DNA of 36,906 nt from JAVBQJ01 sp031549115 (lineage in GTDB: Bacteria > Verrucomicrobiota > Lentisphaeria > Victivallales > Victivallaceae), in NCBI GenBank assembly GCA_031549115.1, contig JAVBQJ010000152.1, positions 1-36,906 of the forward strand, written 5' to 3'. The notes under the pieces were generated by a model. That model was not told where the DNA came from. It searched no databases and was given only the letters and a program-made list of their open reading frames with translations. Both the position numbers and the translations under genes were made by a program. Positions 10,436-17,607 of this stretch are shown here, piece by piece (within the stretch, counting starts at the first letter, position 1; the number at the start of each line of letters is the position of its first letter).

Positions 10436-10464
10436 ACTATAACACACTCCGGATGCGCTGTCAA
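10436..10464 (-). promoter_or_regulatory. Near-consensus sigma70 promoter of the radical SAM operon
   Basis: On the minus strand, TTGACA (10464-10459) and TATAGT (10441-10436) are separated by exactly 17 bp. The start of transcription should fall near 10429, leaving a leader of about 27 nt before ATG 10402. No operator or riboswitch fits in so short a leader. The -35 is perfect and the -10 misses one base, so expression may be largely constitutive. Confidence 0.78.
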
Positions 10465-10488
10465 GCGGGAGGTGGCGAGGCGGAACCG

Positions 10489-10536
10489 AAAAAAATCACC
10501 GCCATTCCCGCCCGGCGGGCGGGGGGAATGGCGGTG
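10489..10536 (-). terminator. Intrinsic terminator of the glycan-type operon
   Basis: CACCGCCATTCCC (497-509 within the 10 kb block) pairs with GGGAATGGCGGTG (524-536), extended by a CCCG/CGGG pair with a small bulge. On the minus strand a run of seven T follows at 10495-10489. It lies 11 bp after the stop of the last gene and separates the nine-gene operon from the radical SAM promoter. Confidence 0.88.
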
Positions 10537-10546
10537 AACCGGCAAT

Positions 10547-11323
10547 TCAGTGCAACTGGGCGGTATAGCGGCGCAGGACGCGGAGCGCGTCCAACTCGCG
10601 GTCGGCCAGGCAGCTGGCGAGGAAGATCACATCCGTGATCAGGCCGTCGTCATGCAGTTTTGCCGCATTGGCCAGCTGCAGCTCCATCTGCTGCTCCGTC
10701 AACGGGATTTTGTGGCCGAAATCCCACAGGTAAATACCGAGCACCACCGGTTTACCGGAGGTCTTCCGGACTTGTTCGACATTCGCCGGCATCGCGTCGA
10801 GATTGTCGCCGTACCAGGTCCAGAAGTTGACCGCGTCGACATAGCGGAAGTAGGCGCGGTCGACCGTCTGGAGCTGGTGTTCGTAGAGCACCACCCACGC
10901 GGTCATCCGGTGGCGGTCGAGAATTTCCCGCATATCCTCCATTTCCGCCGGTGTCATCCGCGGTTTGGTGACGATCGGGTCGTTCGCCGGCGGGAAGAAG
11001 TCGTCGAGCATCACGCCGTCGAGATTGGGGAAGTTATTTCGCATCCGCAGGACCGTATCCAGATCGGTGAACGGCGTGGTGGCGCTGCCGCTGTCGCCGA
11101 CGATCGACCACTTCAGCCGTTTGGACTTTGACAGGTCGGCGAGGGCGGCGGGAAAGCCGGCGGCTTCCGGTTTTCCCGCCGAACGCACCATGACCGCATT
11201 GTCGATACCGAGCGCGCGCATGGCTTCTCCCGGCGTGATGGTGGAGCCTTCCAGGGTTTTTCCCCAATGCTCGAAGCTGCCGGCCGGATGGCACCACAGC
11301 CAGATGTTTTCTTTTTTCAACAT
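10547..11323 (-). CDS. Cytoplasmic barrel protein, glycoside-hydrolase-like
   Basis: 258 aa from ATG 11323, 23 bp after the UroD-like gene. No signal peptide is visible. Repeated strand-helix units and LDGVMLDDFFPP (about residue 100) suggest a TIM barrel with acidic residues at a strand end, as in many glycoside hydrolases. YVDAVNFWTWYGDNL and VVLGIYLWDFG fit later strands. It resembles the barrel parts of the two exported proteins at 14879-16171 and 16177-17592, though those carry signal peptides and beta domains. It is the last gene of the operon. Activity is not assigned. Confidence 0.6.
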   Translation of the reverse strand: MLKKENIWLWCHPAGSFEHWGKTLEGSTITPGEAMRALGIDNAVMVRSAGKPEAAGFPAALADLSKSKRLKWSIVGDSGSATTPFTDLDTVLRMRNNFPNLDGVMLDDFFPPANDPIVTKPRMTPAEMEDMREILDRHRMTAWVVLYEHQLQTVDRAYFRYVDAVNFWTWYGDNLDAMPANVEQVRKTSGKPVVLGIYLWDFGHKIPLTEQQMELQLANAAKLHDDGLITDVIFLASCLADRELDALRVLRRYTAQLH

Positions 11324-11346
11324 GATATCAGTGTCTCTCTTTTTTC

Positions 11347-12441
11347 CTATGCTTCGTAGAATTCTCGGACGAGATGACGGAAATAACGGTAATTGTCCAG
11401 CGACACATCGGGAGGGACCGCGTGGTCGCATTCGACGACGAAACCGGAATCGACCGCTTCCAGCTTGGTGAGGACCTCGCGCCGGATTGCCTCCGGCGTG
11501 GTCGCCAGCACCCGTTTGTCGATGCCGCCGAAGTACGACAGCGCCCGGCCGTATTCGCGGCGCAGCCGCACCGGGTCCATCCCCGCCGCCGCTTCCAACG
11601 GATGCATGGTGGTGATCCCCCAATCCAGCCAGATCGGGATCAATTCGTCGATGCGGCCGTCGCAATCGACGATCCGCACCGGGATATTGGCCTTTTCCAC
11701 CAGCGGCATCATCGTGCGGTAGAAGTGGCCGAAGAGATTCCGGTAGGTCTCCGGCGCGAACAAGGGGCCATGGTTGTACGCGATATCCTCCCAGAACACC
11801 ACATAATCCAGGTCGATACGCTCCGAAACCCATTGGAACGCTTCCACGTATTCCGCGGTGAAGGTTTCGACGATCTCCTCGACCAGCGCCGGGTCGTCGT
11901 ACAGCAGGAACGACAGCCCTTCGACGCCGACGAAGTCACGCACCATCCCGCACCCCGAACCGACCCACATTCCGAGCGGATAATCGCGCTCGCGCCACGC
12001 CGGCAGCCGCGCCGCCGCCCGCTCGCGGTCGAGCAGATTGCGCCGGGCGTTGGCGGCGAAGAGCGGCAGGAATTTTTTCCAGTCGTCCCGGCCGGAGATC
12101 GGATACCGCAGATGCTCCGGCATCGCCGGGGGCGGCGTGTTTTTGAGATAACGGCAGATGACGCCGTTGCTTTCCTGGTAAATCTCGCACACGTCGTCTT
12201 CGGAAAGCTTCTCCCGTTCGAAAAGCGCGCCGAAACTCCAGCAGGTCGGCACCACTTCCCGCTTGCCCTCCCAGAGGTTGATCGGGTCGAAGCCGAAATA
12301 TTCGTATAAATCCGCATCCGGCGGCAGCCCCTCGCTCTCCCAGCGGGCCCGGGTGGAGGGGTAGACCAGATAGTCGCCGTAACTCGGACGGTCGACGCTC
12401 TGGTGGGTCAGGGTGCGGACGAAGCGCTCACGTGCATTCAT
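11347..12441 (-). CDS. Uroporphyrinogen decarboxylase (UroD)-like protein
   Basis: 364 aa, beginning MNARERFVRTLTHQSVDRPSYGDYLVYPS, the usual opening of UroD-like proteins (NxRERF, then DRPP-like). RIVDCDGRIDELIPIWLDWG and ALSYFGGIDKRVL match the C-terminal half of the superfamily, where HCDGxxxxxxPxLxxxG and GGIDKR are typical. True HemE makes coproporphyrinogen. The many Lentisphaerota paralogues next to carbohydrate genes are not heme enzymes; relatives include MtaA-type corrinoid methyltransferases. A role in demethylating or modifying a glycan-derived compound is inference. It lies 51 bp after the GH18 gene; GAGGAG stands 12 bases before the start. Confidence 0.8.
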   Translation of the reverse strand: MNARERFVRTLTHQSVDRPSYGDYLVYPSTRARWESEGLPPDADLYEYFGFDPINLWEGKREVVPTCWSFGALFEREKLSEDDVCEIYQESNGVICRYLKNTPPPAMPEHLRYPISGRDDWKKFLPLFAANARRNLLDRERAAARLPAWRERDYPLGMWVGSGCGMVRDFVGVEGLSFLLYDDPALVEEIVETFTAEYVEAFQWVSERIDLDYVVFWEDIAYNHGPLFAPETYRNLFGHFYRTMMPLVEKANIPVRIVDCDGRIDELIPIWLDWGITTMHPLEAAAGMDPVRLRREYGRALSYFGGIDKRVLATTPEAIRREVLTKLEAVDSGFVVECDHAVPPDVSLDNYRYFRHLVREFYEA

Positions 12442-12492
12442 GTTTTAACGTATCTCCTCAAGTTTCTCAATTGTTCCCGATGCCGGTCGCGA

Positions 12493-13491
12493 TCAGACCA
12501 GGCGCTTCCGCAAATCATCCCAGATGCGCTGGTCTTCAAGCGTCAATACCCAGAAGGCCAGGCCGCGCAAGTCATAGTCGCTCAGCAGGTCGAACTTGTT
12601 GCCGAGACTGCGCACATCCTCGTACCAGACGATGTGGTCGTGTTTCTGCGCGTCGGTGTACGTGAAGTACGGCTGGCCGGTCAGGCCGTCGATGCGTTCC
12701 TGTGCGCCGTATTGCGCCATCCGCTGCACCACCTGCTCGTAAAAGATGCATTGCGTCCGCTCCGGCGCGGTCAGGTCCCAGTCGAAACCGTAGGTCGGCA
12801 GCCCGATGACCAGCTTTTCCGGCGGGATGGCCGAGGCGGCATAATTGACCACCGCATTGGTCCAGGCCGGTGTCGACACCGGACCCGGATCGTTGTAAAA
12901 GTAGGCAAAATGATGCTGGTCGTAGCACATGACATGCAGGATATCCGCGTATTTGCCCAGCTCCCGGTAGTCCTGCGCCTGCGCTCCGATCGACCAGTGG
13001 TCGTCGGGGCGCACCTTGGGGTGAAGGTCGATGCACAGAAACAGACCGTGCTCATGGAGCGCCTCGCTCAAATCCCGGACGAAACCGGTGAACGCGGAGC
13101 GGCTTTCGCGGGGCAGAAACTCGTAATCGACATCGACACCGGCACAGCCGCTCTGCCGCAACAGCCCGATCAGTTCGGTAATGTTTCTGCGGCTCAACTC
13201 CGGCGTGGTGACGACCGTATTGACGGTTTCCAGGGCGCCGGCGATCAACGGCACCCGCGGTTTGCCGTACTTATCGGTGACCTCCAGCAGTTGCCCGGTC
13301 AGCTTCGTATTGTCCTTGAAAGTCCCGTCCGGCTGGCAGGCCCAGACGCAGGGCATCACCCAGTCGAAAAGGTCGTGATGCTTCTCGAAGGTATCGATGC
13401 CGTTCTGAAAGGCCGGCATTCCGGTCTCCCGGTCGTGCCCTTCGGCGATCCAGGGGGTAATTTCAAGTTTATGCTTGAATTTCTTGCTCAT
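12493..13491 (-). CDS. GH18-family glycoside hydrolase, YaaH-like
   Basis: 332 aa from ATG 13491, two bases after the pseudopilin stop. GVDVDYEF at 118-125 matches the GH18 DxxDxDxE motif, with Glu124 as catalytic acid and Asp122 and Asp120 kept; the first Asp is Ala117. VMCYDQH, LVIGLPTYGFDWDL and a C-terminal LAFWVLTLEDQRIWDDL are typical of the YaaH/SpoVS-like branch. GH18 enzymes cleave GlcNAc-containing polymers by substrate assistance. No signal peptide is visible, which is unusual for a chitinase, so it may act on imported oligosaccharides or leave by another route. The LmbE-type deacetylase in the same operon fits an N-acetyl amino sugar substrate. Confidence 0.82.
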   Translation of the reverse strand: MSKKFKHKLEITPWIAEGHDRETGMPAFQNGIDTFEKHHDLFDWVMPCVWACQPDGTFKDNTKLTGQLLEVTDKYGKPRVPLIAGALETVNTVVTTPELSRRNITELIGLLRQSGCAGVDVDYEFLPRESRSAFTGFVRDLSEALHEHGLFLCIDLHPKVRPDDHWSIGAQAQDYRELGKYADILHVMCYDQHHFAYFYNDPGPVSTPAWTNAVVNYAASAIPPEKLVIGLPTYGFDWDLTAPERTQCIFYEQVVQRMAQYGAQERIDGLTGQPYFTYTDAQKHDHIVWYEDVRSLGNKFDLLSDYDLRGLAFWVLTLEDQRIWDDLRKRLV

Positions 13492-13493
13492 GA

Positions 13494-14165
13494 TCAATCC
13501 CATCCCCACAGTATTTCGCCCGAATCGATTTTGTTTTTCACATCGTCCGGCTTGAAGTTGCCGCTGACATTGCCGGACAGGAAGACGATGTTGACCGTGC
13601 CGCCGTGATTCCTGTAGGCGAGGTGCTGCGACGATTCCGGCCAATAGGAGTTCAGATTATAAAAAATCCGGCCGATGGCATCCCCGGCAAAGATCAATTG
13701 CGTCGGGTTCTCGTAATTGGAGATTTTGCGGAAACGCTTGGGACTGATGTGCGAATAGCCCGGCACCACCGCGTACGGGTAACTGACGCTGGCGTTGGCG
13801 CCATAGCTCGACGGGGTGCCGTCGCCCGCCGCGCTGCGGTCTCCCTGCATCGGGTCGCCCGGACAGATGACGTACTTGCTGAACGCGTCCCCGGTTTTGT
13901 ACCCCTGCATGGCATCCTGCAGATAGACGATGAAGTTGTTGTAGATAAACGGGCCGACGGCGTCGGTCGGCACGATCCACTCGTTGTAGTCATTGGCGTA
14001 CATGTGTACGGCCAGGCCGACCTGCTTGAGGTTGGAGATGCACTTGGTCCGCTGCGCCGCCGCCCTGGCTTTGGACAAAGCCGGCAGCAGCATGCTGGCG
14101 AGGATGGCGATGATGGCGATCACGACCAGAAGTTCTATGAGTGTGAAATTTTTTCCCGATTTCAT
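13494..14165 (-). CDS. DUF1559-type pseudopilin (prepilin-like protein)
   Basis: 223 aa. The prepilin head reads MKSGKN then FTLIELLVVIAIIAIL, with Glu at mature position 5 and a single N-terminal helix. The residue before the cleavage site is Asn instead of the usual Gly. The rest is a globular domain ending with YRNHGGTVNIVFLSGNVSG, a variant of the H-x-G-x-x-N-x-x-F-x-DG motif in which DG is replaced by SG. Such proteins are very numerous in Planctomycetes and Lentisphaerota. AGGAG lies 8 bases upstream. The prepilin peptidase at 22564-23406 is a candidate to process it. Its place in a glycan-type operon suggests a surface or secretion role. Confidence 0.85.
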   Translation of the reverse strand: MKSGKNFTLIELLVVIAIIAILASMLLPALSKARAAAQRTKCISNLKQVGLAVHMYANDYNEWIVPTDAVGPFIYNNFIVYLQDAMQGYKTGDAFSKYVICPGDPMQGDRSAAGDGTPSSYGANASVSYPYAVVPGYSHISPKRFRKISNYENPTQLIFAGDAIGRIFYNLNSYWPESSQHLAYRNHGGTVNIVFLSGNVSGNFKPDDVKNKIDSGEILWGWD

Positions 14166-14190
14166 TTTTTTATCTCCTGTGTTAGGGGTT

Positions 14191-14862
14191 TCAGCGGGTT
14201 TTAAGACTTATCGAATTAAGACGGCCTTCGATCAAATAGGCATACCAGCCCTCGGCGCCGACCTGCGCCCGAAAGGCGATGTGTCCGGGATCCGCCATCC
14301 AGATAATGGCGCTGTCGCTGCCGTCGCGGTTGTTGACCGCGAGCCGCAGGCGGTCGAACGCGACCTTGGAGGTCAGCAGGTGTTTGGTCTCGCAGAGCTT
14401 GTCGCCGTCGGCGTCGCGCAGGACGATCGTCAGCTGCTCTTTGGCGCGGTTGTACGATATTTGCAGCTTCATGACGCCCGTTTCGACCTGTTCGAACGCG
14501 GGTAGCAACGCCACCGTGCCGGGGGCTTCCTGAATCGTGAATTCGCAGCGCTGTACCCGGTCGTCGCCCTTGGAGAATTTGAGTTCGACTTTGCAGTTTT
14601 CCTTTTCATCGGTCAGCGCCAGCGCGAAAACCGCGTAGTGATTGAAGGTGTCGATGGCGAAATTGACTTCGAGCGCGAAATCCTCGCCCCGGGTGTCTTC
14701 CAGGGGAAGAAACGTGCTCAAGTAAGTGATGTCGCCATTGCCGCTGTCCGGCCGGGACTGGATCGTCAGCTCCGGCTTCTCGGCGAAGTCGTTGCTGAAG
14801 AGTCCCCCCAGAAGCGGCAAGACCAGTGCCGCCGCGATTGCTGTGGCTGTTTTTTTTATCAC
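14191..14862 (-). CDS. Exported protein of unknown function
   Basis: 223 aa from GTG 14862, chosen because AAAGGAG lies 6 bases upstream; a TTG at 14868 directly abuts that site. Residues 1-22 form a signal-like segment (IKKTATAIAAALVLPLLGGLF). The rest is rich in beta strands with alternating polar residues (LALTDEKENCKVELKFS, KLQISYNRAKEQLTIVLRD), similar in feel to laminin-G or carbohydrate-binding jelly-roll folds. No catalytic motif is seen. It sits between the exported barrel protein and the pseudopilin, so it may bind the same polymer outside the membrane. Confidence 0.68.
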   Translation of the reverse strand: MIKKTATAIAAALVLPLLGGLFSNDFAEKPELTIQSRPDSGNGDITYLSTFLPLEDTRGEDFALEVNFAIDTFNHYAVFALALTDEKENCKVELKFSKGDDRVQRCEFTIQEAPGTVALLPAFEQVETGVMKLQISYNRAKEQLTIVLRDADGDKLCETKHLLTSKVAFDRLRLAVNNRDGSDSAIIWMADPGHIAFRAQVGAEGWYAYLIEGRLNSISLKTR

Positions 14863-14878
14863 ATCCAACTCCTTTCTA

Positions 14879-16171
14879 TTAAAACATTACAGGGTTAAAG
14901 TAGAGCTCCAGAATCAATTCCTCCGCGGCCTTCTGCATTCCCGGCGGAGTAACCGCGTCCCAGAAGGCGATGCCCGGACTTTCGGGATAGACCCGGTGGA
15001 CACGGCGGATCTGACCGAGCAGGCTGTCGATGTAAACCGCATCTTCGGCGCCGCCCGACCAGGTGGCGTTGCTGAGCAGTCCGATGATGGTCTTGTCCGC
15101 CACGCCGAGCCGGCGCATGGATTCGGCCGCCCGGTCGATGCGGGTGACGTCTTCGCCGGGCTTGATGTAGATTTCCAGCATCACCAGATCGATGACGCCG
15201 CTTTTGACCAGCTCGGCGACGCGCGGCGACAGATCGTCGTGGATATTCCAGATCGCGATGAAAAGCTCGGGGTATCTGGCCCGCAGCTGCGGCAGGACTT
15301 CGAGGACGACATCAGTGGGTTTGATGTCGCCGCAGATTTCATCCAGATAGAGCGCGTCGACCCCCTGGTCGGCCAGTTGGCACAAATTGAGCAACAGGGC
15401 GTCCGCCGGCAGACCGTCCAGGCCTCCGGCGCAGCCGGCCAGATTGCCGTGGCGGCGGAATTTTCCCATATCGGCACGGTTGCCCTGGCGCAGATTGACG
15501 TACTGGAGATCGGGGACGTAACCGTACCAATGAATGTAGAAAGGACGGTCGTCGACCCGGAACTTCTGCGTGAAGCCGCCCGTGAACGGCGCTCCCGTCA
15601 CAGTAAAAGAGAGATCGTAGACGCCGCGCCGCGCGAAACTCGAAGAAAACTTCACCTCCGTTTCCTGGCCGGCTTCCAGATCGAACGGCGCCGACTCATA
15701 AAAGAGACCGCCATCCGGCAGCAGTACCCGCACTCCGGCGTCTTTCGCGGTTACCGCTCCGGTGTTGGCGACCTTGACGGAAAATTCGACCGCTTGGCCG
15801 GTCACCGGGAAAATGTTGCCGAACGAGAAGCCTTCGGCGTGGTCGAGCACCAGGAGCGGCTTCACCGCCGCCGCCAATTCGACCGAGGAGGCCTGCTCTT
15901 TGCCGGTGCTTTTGCTCACCTCGGCCACCCGGTAAACGCAATCGCGTTCGAATGCGCCGTCATGGTATTCGAGTTCGAATTCGAAATCCGGTTCGAGCGT
16001 CGCAAGCAGCCGGCCGTCCCGGTAAACGCGGTATTCCACATCGCCGCCGGCGGCATCGGCGTCCCAGCGCAGGCGCGCCTTTCCCTCCGGATAGTCGATT
16101 TGTACCGGCAGCTCGGCCGCCGTCACGGACAGCACGCCGAGGCCAAGAAGCAATGTCAAAAGTTTCCGCAT
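14879..16171 (-). CDS. Exported protein with beta domains and a C-terminal barrel
   Basis: 430 aa from ATG 16171, with AGGTG 6 bases upstream; a GTG at 16180 overlapping the previous stop is less well placed. Residues 1-20 are a signal peptide ending near TAAE. Residues 21-100 resemble a fibronectin-like unit (RLRWDADAAGGDVEYRVYRDG), then 110-200 a CARDB-like domain (VEFSVKVANTGAVTAKDAG). From about 210 comes a TIM-barrel-like domain with DALYLDEICGD and VIDLVMLEIYIKPG. The acidic residues in these strands resemble glycosidase active sites. It is paralogous to the next upstream gene. Substrate unknown. Confidence 0.7.
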   Translation of the reverse strand: MRKLLTLLLGLGVLSVTAAELPVQIDYPEGKARLRWDADAAGGDVEYRVYRDGRLLATLEPDFEFELEYHDGAFERDCVYRVAEVSKSTGKEQASSVELAAAVKPLLVLDHAEGFSFGNIFPVTGQAVEFSVKVANTGAVTAKDAGVRVLLPDGGLFYESAPFDLEAGQETEVKFSSSFARRGVYDLSFTVTGAPFTGGFTQKFRVDDRPFYIHWYGYVPDLQYVNLRQGNRADMGKFRRHGNLAGCAGGLDGLPADALLLNLCQLADQGVDALYLDEICGDIKPTDVVLEVLPQLRARYPELFIAIWNIHDDLSPRVAELVKSGVIDLVMLEIYIKPGEDVTRIDRAAESMRRLGVADKTIIGLLSNATWSGGAEDAVYIDSLLGQIRRVHRVYPESPGIAFWDAVTPPGMQKAAEELILELYFNPVMF

Positions 16172-16176
16172 CGGCT

Positions 16177-17592
16177 TCACCTCACCATCAGGGTTTTTTC
16201 CGCCATGCCGTCGAGGATGGTGACCTCCGCCGGCGCGGCTATTTCCACGCGCACCCGGTGGAAGCCCTCCGGCAGAACCGCCGGAACTTCCAGGGTGGCC
16301 ATCGGGAAAAGCTCCCGTTCCGCCGCCGCCGGGATGTCGAAGGTTTTGCTTTGCAGCAGCTGGTCGTTGAGGAATAGCTTCATCACGACGCCTTTCGCAT
16401 CCATGGCGCCGAGGTTGTTGACCCTGGCGACGATCGTCAGCTTTTCTCCGGCTTTCGGCACCGCCGGCGAAAACTGCAGATCCTCCGGGTAAATCTGTAC
16501 CACCGGCGCAATGTAATACTTGTTGCAGAGTTCGTCGGCGAAGGCGGTCAACTCCCGGTTGGGGCCGAAGGAGTGGAAATAACCGATTCCGGGCATTTCC
16601 GGCGCGTTGCGCTTGACGTAACGCACCTCGTCTTCGATCTCATAGTCGGTCAGATTGAACTTATCCTCATTGCCCACCACGCCCAGCGTCATCACCGTGG
16701 AGCCGAGAACGTCCTGCTGCCGTGCCATCGCGATGCGCTGGTCGAAGTAGTCGTAACGCCGGGGCGAGGCGAATTCCACCGCCAGGTAATTGGCATAACA
16801 CTCCAGCAGCAACAGGTCGATGCCCTGAAGCCGGTATGCGTTTTTGGTGATATTGCAGTAGCTCTCCTTGAGGGCGCCGCACAGCCATACGGCGGTGAAG
16901 GTATCGGGGTTTTCCCGGGTGAACAGCTTCACGCCCTGAAAGATCGGCATCGCCTGGATTTCAAACTCGCAATAGTGGCCGATTTCGTCGATCATAATGC
17001 CTTGGGCCTGCGCGTCTCCGATGCCGGAGCCCAGATATTTGGCGTAGGCTTCGGCGCTCTTGTTCTCATTGACGGTGCTTTTGCCCAGACAGGTGATCGC
17101 GCCGCGGCGGTTCCAGTATTCCGCCTGTTCCGGCTTGTGCACCAGCACCACATTGGCGTAGCGCAGCTCGCGGTCGCACGGTTCCGTACCTCCGAACCAG
17201 GGGAAGTATTGGTTGCGGCTCAAAACCGGAACCCGCAGCCCGGCTTCGTGTTTGACCCGATCGCCGGTAATGACGACCCGCAGATCCTGCCAGCCGTTGG
17301 CGCCGGGAGTATAGTCGAGCAACACCTCTTCGGTGCTGTGCGCCGCAATCGTGCCGCTTTGCGCTTCCGCCAGGATTTGCCCCTGCGCGTCAAGGAGTTG
17401 AACTTGCAGGGCGGGCTGCGCCTCGTCCGCGGTGTTGCGCAGGCGCACCGCCGCCTTGGCCGGTTGTCCGGCCACCGGCAGCATGGGGTGGAAGGTGACG
17501 TCGCTGTCCTGGTAGTCGGCGGTCGAGAACTCCAAGGCCGCCATACTGCCGCACAGCAGAATTCCGAAGATTGTAACGATGTATTTTTTCAC
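16177..17592 (-). CDS. Exported barrel protein flanked by CARDB-like domains
   Basis: 471 aa starting with GTG 17592; AAGGAA lies 7 bases upstream. Residues 1-19 form a signal peptide (KKYIVTIFGILLCGSMAA). CARDB-like segments occur at about 30-120 (PAKAAVRLRNTADEAQPALQ) and 370-470 (EKLTIVARVNNLGAMDAKG). The central part has GIMIDEIGHYCEFE and DLLLLECYANYLAVEF, which parallel the strand ends of the neighbouring protein at 14879-16171. The two are likely duplicated and act on related glycans in the periplasm or outside. A glycosidase role is inferred from fold and context only. Confidence 0.7.
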   Translation of the reverse strand: MKKYIVTIFGILLCGSMAALEFSTADYQDSDVTFHPMLPVAGQPAKAAVRLRNTADEAQPALQVQLLDAQGQILAEAQSGTIAAHSTEEVLLDYTPGANGWQDLRVVITGDRVKHEAGLRVPVLSRNQYFPWFGGTEPCDRELRYANVVLVHKPEQAEYWNRRGAITCLGKSTVNENKSAEAYAKYLGSGIGDAQAQGIMIDEIGHYCEFEIQAMPIFQGVKLFTRENPDTFTAVWLCGALKESYCNITKNAYRLQGIDLLLLECYANYLAVEFASPRRYDYFDQRIAMARQQDVLGSTVMTLGVVGNEDKFNLTDYEIEDEVRYVKRNAPEMPGIGYFHSFGPNRELTAFADELCNKYYIAPVVQIYPEDLQFSPAVPKAGEKLTIVARVNNLGAMDAKGVVMKLFLNDQLLQSKTFDIPAAAERELFPMATLEVPAVLPEGFHRVRVEIAAPAEVTILDGMAEKTLMVR

Positions 17593-17607
17593 TGTCGTTC
17601 CTTGAGG

